Positions 19,169 to 28,505 of a stretch of 64,000 nt of DNA are shown piece after piece; positions within the stretch are counted from its first letter, which is position 1; every line of letters begins with the position of its first letter. Below the pieces are notes generated by a model. It was given only the letters and a program-made list of their open reading frames with translations, searched no databases and was not told the origin of the DNA. The position numbers and the translations under genes were made by a program. The stretch is from contig NZ_MRCD01000023.1 in assembly GCF_001904745.1 (NCBI RefSeq), positions 33,096 through 97,095 of the forward strand. Reading direction: 5' to 3'. Source of the DNA: Calothrix sp. HK-06. GTDB lineage: Bacteria; Cyanobacteriota; Cyanobacteriia; Cyanobacteriales; Nostocaceae.

Positions 19169-19366
19169 GTGTTGGAACTTTGGGACGGGAAGTGTTGAAA
19201 TTTTGGGACGGGCAAGGATGCCCATCCCACAAGAGTCATATATCCTAAAAAGCAATAAATTAGGTTAAATTAGTGTTCTCAGCCTGCTTCCGGCAGGCTT
19301 TGTCCGTGTAGCCACACCCTTCGAGGGTGTAAATTCGAGGGTGTAAATCAATTGATAAATAAACAA

Positions 19367-19825
19367 ATGAATAAGTATATAGAACCATTAGAAGAATATG
19401 ACGGTGAAGGCAAAGCAATATTTTTAGCAGGAGGAATAAGTAATTGTCCGGATTGGCAAGCAGAAATAGTAGAATTACTCAAACCTTCAACTTGGACAAT
19501 ATTAAATCCTCGGCGCCATAATTTCCCCATTCATGACCCAGATGCTTCGCTTAAACAAATAGAGTGGGAACACAAACACCTGCGACTTGCATGCACAATA
19601 CTCTTTTGGTTCCCCCAAGAGAGTATATGCCCAATTGCACTTTATGAGTTAGGCGCCTGGTCAATGACCGATAAACCTATATTTATTGGAATGCACGCAA
19701 ATTACCCAAGAAGGCAAGATGTGGAAATTCAAACGAAATTGGTACGTCCTGAAATCAAAATTGTTTATTCTTTAGAAGAGTTAGCGCAGCAAATCGTTAT
19801 AGATTCTTCCCTGCGCTCAGAATGA
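19367..19825 (+). CDS. Nucleoside 2-deoxyribosyltransferase-like protein
   Basis: A 152-aa protein. The N-terminus IFLAGGISNCPDWQ and the segment ICPIALYELGAW (Glu as likely nucleophile) match the nucleoside 2-deoxyribosyltransferase-like (Nuc_deoxyri_tr2) family, Rossmann-like enzymes that cut or transfer N-glycosidic bonds of nucleosides or nucleotides. The frame also permits a TTG start at 19352; the ATG at 19367 is preferred. It lies downstream of the TIR and helical protein genes on the same strand after about 200 bp containing repeats, so it may be a third island member acting on a TIR-derived nucleotide (inference) or an independent salvage enzyme. Confidence 0.75.
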   Translation: MNKYIEPLEEYDGEGKAIFLAGGISNCPDWQAEIVELLKPSTWTILNPRRHNFPIHDPDASLKQIEWEHKHLRLACTILFWFPQESICPIALYELGAWSMTDKPIFIGMHANYPRRQDVEIQTKLVRPEIKIVYSLEELAQQIVIDSSLRSE

Positions 19826-19902
19826 CATTGGAGGTTCTAGCCTGCGGCAAATGCTCCGCATTACGCTACGCTCAGAATGACAACCAAGATGCTCAGAATG
19901 AC
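19813..19902. repeat. GCTCAGAATGACA direct repeats
   Basis: The 13-mer GCTCAGAATGACA occurs three times (about 19815, 19869 and 19888), with a CGCATTACGCTACGC segment between. This is a typical dispersed cyanobacterial repeat; the first copy overlaps the stop of the deoxyribosyltransferase-like gene. Confidence 0.6.
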
Positions 19903-19920
19903 AGTTTTTTGGTATAAACG

Positions 19921-20556
19921 ATGACATTAGAAGCTATTACTGTTCCGCCACAAACGAAACAAACTCCTAGGCAACAAATTATTATGCTGCATGGGTGGGG
20001 CGCCAATGCTGAAGATTTAGTATCACTGGCGCCTTATTTGAATTTACCTGATTACCAATTTATCTTTCCTTCGGCACCATTTCCTTACCCCTATTCCCCT
20101 GGTGGTAGGGCGTGGTACGACTTAAGGTCAGATAATATGTATAAAGGATTACCAGAATGTGAAGAAATATTAAGACAGTGGATACTCTCTTTAGAGGGAA
20201 GTACTGAGGTGCCGTTATCGCGCACAATCTTGAGTGGTTTCTCACAAGGGGGTGCGATGACTTTGGATGTAGGCTCAAATTTGCCTCTGGCTGGTTTAGT
20301 GTCTATAAGCGGTTATTGGCATGATATGAAAACCAGTAGTAATGATATTAATGACATGAATCGGGCGCCGACTTTAATAATGCATGGTAAGCAGGACTCT
20401 GTAGTTCCACTTGCTGCGGCAGTTAGAGCGCGAGAAGCCCTACTGGCATTAGGCGTTGAGGTAGAATATGAAGAGTTTGATGCCGAACATGAAATCAATG
20501 TAGAAATGTTAGAGGTATTACGGAACTTTATTTTAAAAACACTTCCGCTATCTTAG
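19921..20556 (+). CDS. Phospholipase/carboxylesterase-family alpha/beta hydrolase
   Basis: A 211-aa protein with the full catalytic layout of the carboxylesterase/phospholipase 2 family: oxyanion motif HGWGANAEDL (about 24-33), nucleophile elbow GFSQGGAM (Ser near 102), Asp in MHGKQDSVVP, and a C-terminal His in DAEHEIN. No signal peptide, so cytosolic. The family hydrolyses short acyl esters or thioesters; the natural substrate is unknown. The frame begins with ATG straight after a repeat-rich spacer, with no obvious operon partner. Confidence 0.88.
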   Translation: MTLEAITVPPQTKQTPRQQIIMLHGWGANAEDLVSLAPYLNLPDYQFIFPSAPFPYPYSPGGRAWYDLRSDNMYKGLPECEEILRQWILSLEGSTEVPLSRTILSGFSQGGAMTLDVGSNLPLAGLVSISGYWHDMKTSSNDINDMNRAPTLIMHGKQDSVVPLAAAVRAREALLALGVEVEYEEFDAEHEINVEMLEVLRNFILKTLPLS

Positions 20557-20704
20557 TTACAGAATTTTTACAAAATTGCGTAGAAATCCAGACAAAATTC
20601 ACGAAAATCATCTCCGACAGTGAGTAATATATATTGGGTGGGTTAATTAAAGTAACCAACCGTTTCCTGATTGCGAATGCAGAATACTGGGAGGGGCAAG
20701 CATA

Positions 20705-20917
20705 ATGATGACTTTAAGCATTTCTAAAAATAAAATTGCTACCATGACTGCACAAGATGTGGAAACACTAGCTACACGTCTTGAACAGGATAACTATGGT
20801 AACGCTTTCGAGGGGTTGAACGATTGGCACTTACTACGTGCTGTTGCGTTTCAGCGTCCTGAGTTGGTTGAGTCCTACGTCCATCTTTTAGATTTAGAAC
20901 CCTACGACGAAGCGTAA
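20705..20917 (+). CDS. DUF2555 family protein
   Basis: A 70-aa acidic protein with the cyanobacteria-specific DUF2555 pattern: KIATMTAQDVETLATRLE, then FEGLNDWHLLRAVAFQRPEL and a C-terminal HLLDLEPYDEA. Function is not known to me; the family is nearly confined to cyanobacteria. It precedes coaBC by about 170 bp on the same strand. A weak GGAGGG lies upstream at about 20690. An alternative start one codon later (ATGACT) is equally possible. Confidence 0.88.
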   Translation: MMTLSISKNKIATMTAQDVETLATRLEQDNYGNAFEGLNDWHLLRAVAFQRPELVESYVHLLDLEPYDEA

Positions 20918-21046
20918 AATATTAGTTAGGTGGGGCAGGTTAACCAAAATTTCCCGTTATATACCAGGATATAGGTAAACCCGCCCGTACAGGAGTTATG
21001 AGTTATAAGTTAAGAAATTAGGGAATTTTATTGTTACCCTAACTCG

Positions 21047-21070
21047 TAAGGTGGGCACTGCCCACCCTAC
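21047..21070. terminator. Hairpin GTAAGGTGGGC/GCCCACCCTAC
   Basis: Near-perfect inverted repeat after the DUF2555 gene; the same AAGGTGGGCACTGCCCACC core recurs at 42498-42521 after the polysaccharide deacetylase gene. A dispersed terminator-like repeat. Confidence 0.6.
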
Positions 21071-21091
21071 TATAGCTCCTAACTTTAATTT

Positions 21092-22336
21092 ATGAATTCA
21101 AAACTACGTAGGGTGTTAATTGGTGTTGGTGGTGGTATTGCTGCTTACAAAGTTTGCGAAGTTGTTTCTACACTTTTCAAACAAGGTATAGAAATAAGAG
21201 TCATTCTTACTAATTCCGCGCAGCAGTTCGTTACACCATTAACATTCGCAACGCTATCACGTCATCGCGCTTACACCGACGATGATTTTTGGCAGTCTAA
21301 CAACCCACGTCCCTTACATATTGAGCTAGGGGAGTGGGCAGATATTTTTTTAGTAGCACCTCTAACTGCCAACACTACCGCGAAGTTAGCTCAGGGAATG
21401 GCAGATAATTTGCTAACCAACACTGTACTTGCTTCCAAGTGTCCCATATTATTGGCGCCTGCCATGAACACCGACATGTGGGAACAAGTTGCTGTACAGA
21501 GAAATTGGCAAACGCTTTTAACTGACCAACGCTATCACAGTATAAATACCACATCAGGGTTACTCGCTTGTGACCGAGTTGGTAAGGGTCGGATGGCAGA
21601 ACCCAAAGAAATAGTTTCTTACATTCAATCTTTGTTACATACCTCTGGCAAACGTGACTTGGTAGAGAAAAATATTTTAATTAGTGCGGGTGGTACTCGT
21701 GAGTTTCTTGACCCAGTAAGATTTATTGGTAATCCCTCTACTGGCAAAATGGGGTTAAGTTTAGCTGTTTCGGCTTTACATCGAGGCGCCAATGTTACGC
21801 TTGTACATGGAGTATCTTCTTTACAAGTGCCACCAGAAATAAAAGCAATACCCATAGTCACAGCAGAGGAAATGCGGCAAATCATGCTGCAAGAATTACC
21901 TAATTCTGATGTAATAATTATGTCAGCCGCTGTCGCTGATATGAAACCGCGTGATTATAATCCTGAAAAACTACCCAAAAAAGCACTACCAGAAAATCTA
22001 GCATTGGCGCCAGTACCTGATATCATCTCAGAGTTAGCGCACTACAAACAGCCACATCAAAAGTTAATTGGATTTGCCGCACAAACAGGAGATATTGTCA
22101 CTCCAGCATTAGATAAACTACATCGTAAAAAATTAGACGCTATCATTGCAAACCCAGTATACAAGCAAGACAGCGGATTTGGGAGCGATAACAATCAAGC
22201 TATATATATAGATAAAAACAACCAAATAGAAATACCACCTTGTTCCAAATTAGAAATGGCGCATCATATATTTGATATTATTAATCAGCATTTAATTCAT
22301 CATAATTCACTTCAAAAGTTTGTCCATCCACTGTAA
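21092..22336 (+). CDS. coaBC: Bifunctional phosphopantothenoylcysteine decarboxylase/phosphopantothenate-cysteine ligase
   Basis: Makes 4'-phosphopantetheine precursors for coenzyme A: CoaB couples cysteine to phosphopantothenate and CoaC decarboxylates the product using FMN. 414 aa. The CoaC domain shows the His of [20 protein letters not shown] and the PAMNTDMW motif; the CoaB domain begins [20 protein letters not shown] and includes [10 protein letters not shown]. Length and domain order are those of Dfp proteins. The last 56 bp overlap the 3' end of an S4-domain gene on the other strand. Confidence 0.96.
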   Translation: MNSKLRRVLIGVGGGIAAYKVCEVVSTLFKQGIEIRVILTNSAQQFVTPLTFATLSRHRAYTDDDFWQSNNPRPLHIELGEWADIFLVAPLTANTTAKLAQGMADNLLTNTVLASKCPILLAPAMNTDMWEQVAVQRNWQTLLTDQRYHSINTTSGLLACDRVGKGRMAEPKEIVSYIQSLLHTSGKRDLVEKNILISAGGTREFLDPVRFIGNPSTGKMGLSLAVSALHRGANVTLVHGVSSLQVPPEIKAIPIVTAEEMRQIMLQELPNSDVIIMSAAVADMKPRDYNPEKLPKKALPENLALAPVPDIISELAHYKQPHQKLIGFAAQTGDIVTPALDKLHRKKLDAIIANPVYKQDSGFGSDNNQAIYIDKNNQIEIPPCSKLEMAHHIFDIINQHLIHHNSLQKFVHPL

Positions 22337-22481
22337 CTTTATCACCCTCAGCTAACTGGCGCTTACGTCGAGTTTCAAGCTCTCCATTAACCTCGACTTC
22401 ACCACCTTGAATCATCACCTTAGCTTGTCCTCCGGTCGCAGCTACACCTGTTAACTTTAAAAACTGGTCAAGTTTAATCAT
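22281..22481 (-). CDS. Small RNA-binding S4 domain protein
   Basis: A 66-69 aa protein made almost entirely of one S4 domain: [20 protein letters not shown], then [21 protein letters not shown]. The family (YbcJ/RqcP-like) binds structured RNA, often rRNA or tRNA. The frame opens at 22490, but the ATG at 22481 (MIKLDQFLK) matches the family start. The C-terminus overlaps the coaBC end by 56 bp in the convergent orientation, so the two 3' ends constrain each other. Confidence 0.9.
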   Translation of the reverse strand: MIKLDQFLKLTGVAATGGQAKVMIQGGEVEVNGELETRRKRQLAEGDKVTVDGQTFEVNYDELNAD

Positions 22482-22661
22482 CGCTCTCAATAACTCTATG
22501 AACTCTGTGTCTCCGTGTCCACCGAACTTTGCTGGGACGGAAACCTACCCCAGCAAGTTCTCTTTGTGGTAAAAAACCCACATTCAGCCATTTGTCAGAT
22601 GTAACGCCTCACATCATTAATATATCTTAATATAATATTAAAATTTTCCTTCACACATAAA

Positions 22662-23564
22662 ATGGTACTCAAAAAACTCTTCGTTTGCCTGCTGTCAATC
22701 AGCTTAATGACAGCTTGTGAGTCAATAAAAGCAATGGAAACAATACCCCAGCAAAAACTTATATATGGTGACAGTTCTGGAGAATTAACAGACCAAGGTA
22801 TATCGCGTAGCTACTATATATATACACCAAAATCTTACAATCCCCGGCGCCCAATGCCTTTAGTATTAGTATTTCACGGTGATGGTGGTAGCGGAAAATC
22901 GATAAGCGAAGTTTCTGAATTTAACAAAAAAGCAGAAAAACAAGGTTTTATTGCAGTTTATCCAGATGGTATAGACCATAAGTGGCATTTGAGCAAAAAT
23001 AATACAAATAATATTGATGATATTGCGTTTGTAAATAACTTAATTAATCATCTACAACAAATTAGAAATATTGATACAGCAAAAATTTATGCCACGGGTT
23101 TTTCTAAAGGTGGAATTTTAACTCAAGCATTAGCATGTACTATGAGCGACAAATTTGCAGCTTTTGCTTCTGTTGCTGGTTCTCTTCCATACATATTTGA
23201 ACAACAATGTCAACCGAAATCACCTGTATCAATGTTGATGATTAATGGCACAAACGACCATGCAGTATTATATCAAGGTGATAAACCAAACCAAAAAGGT
23301 GCCTTAGCTGCAATTCCTGAAGTTACAGATTTTTGGCGATATCAAAATAATTGCCGTGATAATAAAAATTATCAGAATAATTCAATTAACACCTATTCTT
23401 ACTCTAATTGCAGCGAAGGAAGTGAAGTTGTACAGTTAGCTATAGTTAATGGTGGACATATCTGGTACGGTGGCGCCTCCAATGATGAAAGCATAAATAA
23501 GTTTAACCAAAAGATAGGGCTAAACTCTACAGAAGAAATTTGGAGTTTCTTTAAACGCCACTAA
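22662..23564 (+). CDS. Exported PHB depolymerase/feruloyl esterase-like lipoprotein
   Basis: A 300-aa protein with a lipoprotein signal: basic start, hydrophobic core, lipobox LMTAC with Cys at 19. The hydrolase core has FHGDGGSGKS (oxyanion), the elbow ATGFSKGGILT (Ser about 145), NGTNDHAVLY (Asp) and a C-terminal GGHIWYGG (His), matching the LpqC/esterase PHB depolymerase family. Members split polyester, feruloyl or acetyl-xylan esters outside the cytosol. Substrate not determinable. Its 3' end overlaps the convergent HAD gene by 14 bp. Confidence 0.88.
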   Translation: MVLKKLFVCLLSISLMTACESIKAMETIPQQKLIYGDSSGELTDQGISRSYYIYTPKSYNPRRPMPLVLVFHGDGGSGKSISEVSEFNKKAEKQGFIAVYPDGIDHKWHLSKNNTNNIDDIAFVNNLINHLQQIRNIDTAKIYATGFSKGGILTQALACTMSDKFAAFASVAGSLPYIFEQQCQPKSPVSMLMINGTNDHAVLYQGDKPNQKGALAAIPEVTDFWRYQNNCRDNKNYQNNSINTYSYSNCSEGSEVVQLAIVNGGHIWYGGASNDESINKFNQKIGLNSTEEIWSFFKRH

Positions 23565-24294
23565 TTTTAATTTCAGAAAGCTGGTTTATGATAACATCGG
23601 CGCCTTTCACATGGTCGGGTTTATTTATCCAGGTAATACCAATACATCCAGCAGCACCAGCATTTATTGCCATCTGCATGTCACCAATTGCATCACCTAC
23701 CATTAAAGTCGCACTGCTTTCTACCCCCAGTTGTTCACAAGCTTGTAAAAATAACCTAGGGTCAGGTTTGCCCACTCCACCATCTACACCCATAGAAAGC
23801 TGAATATATTTACTTAACTCGTTAAATTTTACAAATTCACACACCTCTTTAGTTGTTGCTGCAGAAAGAATACCAAGCTTTAAACCCGCTTGCGATAAAT
23901 TTTCTAGTACTTCTAAACTACCTGGAAATAGGGGTGAAGCTGTTTGTCCCATATACTTATCAGCTTCATCTAACGAAGAACGTGCGATAGAAACAGACTC
24001 ATGCCAACTTCTACCCGTTTCTGCAATGTAAGCTGCTGCGGCAACTTCAGTATCGCGTCTACTTGCGACAGAAATTAACCCTGCGGGGTCAAGAGTATTA
24101 TTATTAACACCAAATGCCATTAATAATGGTTCCCCGGTACCAGGTATTTGAGCATCTATAATACGCGCACAGCGTTTTGCCAAGAGTAATAAATGTGACT
24201 CTGAATCTTCTAACGTGCCGTTCTTATCAAATAAAATTGCCTGGATATTAGTGAAGGTGACTTCCCTGCATCTAATGTCAACCATGTTTGTCAT
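23551..24294 (-). CDS. HAD-family hydrolase (phosphatase-like)
   Basis: A 247-aa HAD-superfamily protein. Motif I is FDKNGTLEDSE (nucleophile Asp near 22 and an unusual Asn in place of the usual acid/base Asp at the DxD position); motif II LGILSAATTKE; motif III Lys in GVGKPDPRLF; motif IV VGDAIGDMQMAINAGA. Overall like subfamily IA phosphatases such as phosphoglycolate phosphatase. The Asn at the acid/base position may lower phosphatase activity. Substrate unknown; cytosolic. Convergent with the esterase gene. Confidence 0.85.
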   Translation of the reverse strand: MTNMVDIRCREVTFTNIQAILFDKNGTLEDSESHLLLLAKRCARIIDAQIPGTGEPLLMAFGVNNNTLDPAGLISVASRRDTEVAAAAYIAETGRSWHESVSIARSSLDEADKYMGQTASPLFPGSLEVLENLSQAGLKLGILSAATTKEVCEFVKFNELSKYIQLSMGVDGGVGKPDPRLFLQACEQLGVESSATLMVGDAIGDMQMAINAGAAGCIGITWINKPDHVKGADVIINQLSEIKISGV

Positions 24295-24449
24295 GACCCC
24301 ATGTGTCAGCCTGATAGTAGTAGAATATTACAGCGACTTTGAGACAAAATTCTTGATTTATATTGATTGATGGTAAAGTCTCAGGTATGGTTACTAAAGT
24401 GCTAAATATTATAAATTAAGTACATTAGTTTTATTTTTTGTAAAAGCCT

Positions 24450-24944
24450 GTGAATTCTGATATTGCTAAAGAACTCGAATCAACAGAAGTTGAAGACCTT
24501 GATGTCGAAGAACAACAAGGTAAAATTTGGGGAAACTTAGAAGATTACCTGCGAAGATTTTCTAAACTTGTTGAAAATGTTACGGAAGCGGCAAATCTAA
24601 CCGAAACCGATTCACCCTCTGAAATGGCGCCAATTTATGCAAGTCAAATTGCCCAAGCGCTGAGTATCACTGAAAGTAACGCTCACATTTGGAGAAAGCG
24701 GTGGCTAAATTTGGGTTGGATAGAACCAACTCCCGACAAAAAGAGGGGTTGTTACCAGGTTACAGAAGAAGGGCGCCTGCGACTTAAAGATTGGGCAGAA
24801 AAAGCTGCATTAGAAACGGGTAAGGAATTGTGGTTGACTATTCCCCGCAGCAACTCCAAAAAAGCAGCAGAACTTTTGGTTAAATATATTGACACCGAAC
24901 AACTCAAAGAAATTTATCAACTTGTAGGGGAATCACTTGGTTAA
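24450..24944 (+). CDS. Winged-helix-like protein, cyanobacterial, unknown
   Basis: A 164-aa acidic protein starting with GTG at 24450. The central part ASQIAQALSITESNAHIWRK and the wing-like GCYQVTEEGRLRLKDW look like a winged helix-turn-helix, so DNA binding is plausible. The N-terminal 35 residues are very acidic. No named family recognised. Followed at once by a strong GAAACCTGGTTTC hairpin shared with the convergent histidine kinase gene. Confidence 0.7.
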   Translation: MNSDIAKELESTEVEDLDVEEQQGKIWGNLEDYLRRFSKLVENVTEAANLTETDSPSEMAPIYASQIAQALSITESNAHIWRKRWLNLGWIEPTPDKKRGCYQVTEEGRLRLKDWAEKAALETGKELWLTIPRSNSKKAAELLVKYIDTEQLKEIYQLVGESLG

Positions 24945-24945
24945 A

Positions 24946-24978
24946 AGAAACCTGGTTTCTTCAAGAAACCAGGTTTCT
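24946..24978. terminator. Bidirectional hairpin terminator
   Basis: Perfect inverted repeat of AGAAACCTGGTTTCT around CA, between two convergent stop codons (24944 and 24982). Same dispersed family as 6112-6144. Confidence 0.75.
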
Positions 24979-24981
24979 ATA

Positions 24982-26118
24982 TCAACCAGCAGGTAAATAA
25001 ACGGTAAAAGTACTACCTTTACCCAATTCAGAAACTACTTCAATTTTTCCACCATGGGTTTCAACGATGCGACGCGATAAGTGTAACCCTAAACCGCTAC
25101 CTGCACGCTTGTGTTTTCCTTGCCGAAATCTTTCAAAAAGGTGTGGAAGGTCTTCTTCGGCAATACCGTAACCAGTATCTGAAACTTCCAACACTACCCA
25201 TTCTTTATCATCAGGTGATTCACTATTAGATTTACCACTAGATTTACTACGATAAAGGCGAACATGAATACTACCTAAGTCTGTAAATTTGATGGCATTA
25301 CCAATTAAATTACCAATTACTCGTCGCAGTTCCAAGCGGTCACCAATAACAGATAGTTCATTAACAGGATGTTCTGACTCTTTACCAGTATCTATTTTGA
25401 TAGTTAAATTTTTCTCTTGTGCAAGTGTATTGAGTTCTTGTACGACTTCTTGAATTATTTCTAAGAGATTATAGCTTTCAAACCTCATGGTCTTTTGACC
25501 TGCTTCAAAGCGTGAGACTTCAAGAAGGGTGTTTACCATCTCTAATAAGTTATGGTTGCTGCGAACCATTGCACTTACTGCTTGTTTCATTTCATCCGAT
25601 GTTGGACAAAATATATCTTGCAGAAATAAATTTAGCATTCGGTCGGCTGCAACGAGCGGTGTTCGTAAATCGTGAGTCAAACGTGATACAAAATCTTCGC
25701 GTGCGCGTGACATTGATCGTTGTGCGTCTAAACTATGCTTTAAACGCAACAAAGACCTAACTCTTGCCATTAACTCATCTTGGTCGAATGGTTTGCGAAT
25801 AAAATCATCGGCGCCAGCATCGAGTCCTTCTACAACACTAGCATCGTTAAACGCCGTCAATAGCAAAATTGGAATGTAGGGTGTTGAACTGCTACGAATT
25901 CGACGTGTAACTTCATAACCATCCATTAACGGCATCATCACGTCAAGCAATATTAAATCAGGTGGCGATTCTTCGACATATTGAAGTGCAGCGGCACCGT
26001 CAGCTACCAAGTCAATCTCATAACCTTCTACTTCTAAAATTGTTTGAAGCAAGATGAGGTTATCAGGAGTGTCATCGACGGCGAGGATGCGGTCTTTAGT
26101 TATTTCATCAGAAAGCAT
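24982..26118 (-). CDS. Hybrid response regulator-histidine kinase (REC-HisKA-HATPase)
   Basis: 378 aa, no membrane segment. An N-terminal receiver (ILAVDDTPDNLILL, phospho-Asp in PDLILLDVMMPLMDGYEV) precedes a HisKA box (RLTHDLRTPLVAADRML) and an ATPase domain (VIGNLIGNAIKFTDLGS; GSGLGLHLSRRIVETHGG). Such REC-first kinases are probably controlled by phosphorylation from another kinase. It is the last gene of a minus-strand cluster with 26226-27527 and 27578-28003, suggesting one phosphorelay. Confidence 0.93.
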   Translation of the reverse strand: MLSDEITKDRILAVDDTPDNLILLQTILEVEGYEIDLVADGAAALQYVEESPPDLILLDVMMPLMDGYEVTRRIRSSSTPYIPILLLTAFNDASVVEGLDAGADDFIRKPFDQDELMARVRSLLRLKHSLDAQRSMSRAREDFVSRLTHDLRTPLVAADRMLNLFLQDIFCPTSDEMKQAVSAMVRSNHNLLEMVNTLLEVSRFEAGQKTMRFESYNLLEIIQEVVQELNTLAQEKNLTIKIDTGKESEHPVNELSVIGDRLELRRVIGNLIGNAIKFTDLGSIHVRLYRSKSSGKSNSESPDDKEWVVLEVSDTGYGIAEEDLPHLFERFRQGKHKRAGSGLGLHLSRRIVETHGGKIEVVSELGKGSTFTVYLPAG

Positions 26119-26225
26119 AATTTATCACTTTACTTTTTAAGAAAAATAATATTTTTAAATATTGCCTTATTTTTAGGCGTAAACCTATAGTCATGTCTTC
26201 TATCAAATGGCTTATGCCTTTTTAT

Positions 26226-27527
26226 TTATCCTCTGTCGGAAGGACGGGATAAAACATCTGGCTGTGTAGAGATGTTCTTTTTTGTTACAAATTTATCCAT
26301 TAATTGAGCATCCAAGGCGCCATCACTGTAAACTTGACGAGGTATTTCAATACGAAATGTAGAGCCTTGTCCTAACTGACTTTCAACATGAATTGTACCT
26401 GACATCATATTAACAAGCGCTTTCACAATTGCTAATCCTAAACCTGTACCTGGATATTCTCTGTTAATAGCTTGGTCGATTTGCCGAAACACTTCAAATA
26501 TATTATCTGTTTCGTTATGATCTATACCAATACCCGTATCATGAACCGAAATTGCAATTCTGTTTTCGTTAACAGCTTCAACCTCAATGTTAATTCCCCC
26601 AACTTTTGTAAACTTAATTGCGTTGGAGAGTAAATTCGCTAATATTTGCTTGACTCGAAGCGGGTCATTATAAACAATTGAGTCATCTAGTTTATTTGTA
26701 ACAGACAAAGACAGGTTTTTCATCGAAGCTTGCGCCATCATTTCTCCAACTGTACTGTTAACCACGGTTAAAATATCATATATTTGGGGCTTCAATTCGA
26801 GTTGCCCTGATTCAATTTTAGAAAAATCCAACACCTCGTTCAGTAAACCTAACAAATGCTTACCATTATTGAGGATACGTTGAACCATATCGCGTTGAGA
26901 GTCAGAAAGTATGCCAAACTTGGGACGGAGTAAGAATTGTGAAAACCCAATAATGGCATTCATTGGTGTTCGTAGTTCGTGCGAAATTGTGGCAAGAAAT
27001 TTTGACTTGAGTTGCGACGCTTCTTTTAGTTTAATGTTTTGCTGCTGAATAAGCTTTTGTTGTTGTTCTAACTCTTGATTTTTCTGAACTAATATTTTAT
27101 TACTTTCGCGTAGTTGTAGCATTGCTTGTTCTGCTTGCATTTCGGCACGATAAACTCGAATCGCATTCCGCAACACCTGAGCTAACGTTTCTGATGACAC
27201 TTGTGACTTAGAAAGATAATCATTAGCGCCTGCTTTCATCAACTCAACTGCAATCAGCTCATCACTTTGTCCGGTTAGCACAACCAAAGGAAGCTTGATA
27301 TTTTCTGCACGCAGTTGAGAAATTAGCGTCAAACCATCTCCATCTGGTAAGCGATAGTCGAGAAAAATACAGTCGTATGAGTTAGCATGAACTAATTTAA
27401 TCGCTTCGGAGCAAGTATCTACCTCCGACAATACAGCTAGTACGCCCGCATTATAAAGTGCGCGACGTACTGTCATCCGATCAACTTCGTCATCATCTAC
27501 AACTAGTATTTTTAGCGTTTTTTCCAT
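26226..27527 (-). CDS. Hybrid response regulator-histidine kinase with coiled coil
   Basis: 433 aa. Receiver domain (LVVDDDEVDRMTVRRAL; Asp in CIFLDYRLPDGDG), a Gln-rich coiled coil (about 140-180), HisKA box ISHELRTPMNAIIGFSQFL and HATPase motifs NAIKFTKVGG and GTGLGLAIVKALV. All catalytic residues are present. Cytosolic. Starts 50 bp after the single-domain regulator at 27578-28003 and is followed by another REC-kinase after about 107 bp. Together they look like a signalling operon with unknown stimulus. Confidence 0.93.
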   Translation of the reverse strand: MEKTLKILVVDDDEVDRMTVRRALYNAGVLAVLSEVDTCSEAIKLVHANSYDCIFLDYRLPDGDGLTLISQLRAENIKLPLVVLTGQSDELIAVELMKAGANDYLSKSQVSSETLAQVLRNAIRVYRAEMQAEQAMLQLRESNKILVQKNQELEQQQKLIQQQNIKLKEASQLKSKFLATISHELRTPMNAIIGFSQFLLRPKFGILSDSQRDMVQRILNNGKHLLGLLNEVLDFSKIESGQLELKPQIYDILTVVNSTVGEMMAQASMKNLSLSVTNKLDDSIVYNDPLRVKQILANLLSNAIKFTKVGGINIEVEAVNENRIAISVHDTGIGIDHNETDNIFEVFRQIDQAINREYPGTGLGLAIVKALVNMMSGTIHVESQLGQGSTFRIEIPRQVYSDGALDAQLMDKFVTKKNISTQPDVLSRPSDRG

Positions 27528-27577
27528 TCTTACTTGGTTGACTCATTTAAATTAGTACATTAATAAATTAATGATTA

Positions 27578-28003
27578 CTAAGGCATCTCGCATAGCATCC
27601 AGTAACTATTTAATGTAGCTATTAGTTCAGTGAAACTAGCGAAAGTAACTGGTTTAAGAAGATAACCAGCGATATTCAAGTGATATGCTTCTAATCGGTC
27701 TTTGTCTTGATTTGAAGTCGTCATTACTACTACAGGTGTTGCACGAAGCTGTTGGTCAGACCGTAATTCCTGCAAAAATTCAATACCACCCATTTTAGGC
27801 ATATTCAAGTCGAGTAACACTAGGCGCCTTTCAGCAGGCATTTTGGTGTCGCTAGTATCCTTCAAAATTTCAAGAGCTTCATACCCATTGCTAGCTGTAA
27901 AAATAGGATTCTTGATATTTGCTTTCTTAAATGCCCGTCTTACGTTCATTACATCAACTTCGTCATCCTCCACGAGTAGTATATTGATGGTTTGTTCTGG
28001 CAT
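27578..28003 (-). CDS. Single-domain response regulator (Rcp1-like)
   Basis: A 141-aa receiver without output domain. Acidic pair EDDEVDVMNV, phospho-Asp in LVLLDLNMPKMGG, conserved Thr/Lys in VVMTTSNQDKD and LLKPVTF. The insertion and spacing resemble Rcp1-type regulators that partner phytochrome-like kinases in cyanobacteria. First gene of the minus-strand kinase cluster. No photoreceptor gene is visible in the window. Confidence 0.92.
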   Translation of the reverse strand: MPEQTINILLVEDDEVDVMNVRRAFKKANIKNPIFTASNGYEALEILKDTSDTKMPAERRLVLLDLNMPKMGGIEFLQELRSDQQLRATPVVVMTTSNQDKDRLEAYHLNIAGYLLKPVTFASFTELIATLNSYWMLCEMP

Positions 28004-28505
28004 GGTCTTTCAACTCAAAATAGTATTATTCTGCTTTTAGTAAATAATGTTAGCAAACACTGATACAAAGTCATTTACTTCTAGCTGACTCAACTATCGT
28101 AGCTCGCTCCACAGATTCGTACTTATCAGTATACACAAAAATATGTGTTAAATTCAATACATATATTTAGTTATAAACGAATTATAAATGATTTGTGGTT
28201 ATTTTGGCTTCAATCGATACTGTAAGCTCGCTAGAAACCGGGTTTTTGACGTTTCTAAAATAAAAAGATTTGACAGAAGTAAATAAAGAGCTGCATTATT
28301 AAATCATAATTATGAGAGATATTACCATATACCTAGAGCTAGATTTGCATTATCGAGAGTAGCAATAGTGCCAGACACCCGTTATTTCCATTGGTGGATG
28401 CTTTATAGGGAGAATATCATCTATCTTTAGGGTTGAAAAATCATAAAAGAAATAGGGCAAAAATCAGTTTGTAGCTGATGTCATTAAATTAGAGAGAGTA
28501 TAGAA
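28004..28505. other. Divergent promoter region
   Basis: About 500 bp between the kinase cluster and the LuxR-type regulator. One GAAACCGGGTTTTT half-palindrome at about 28233. No gene recognised. GAGAGAG (28491-28497) just before the ATG at 28506 may act as a weak ribosome site. Confidence 0.5.
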
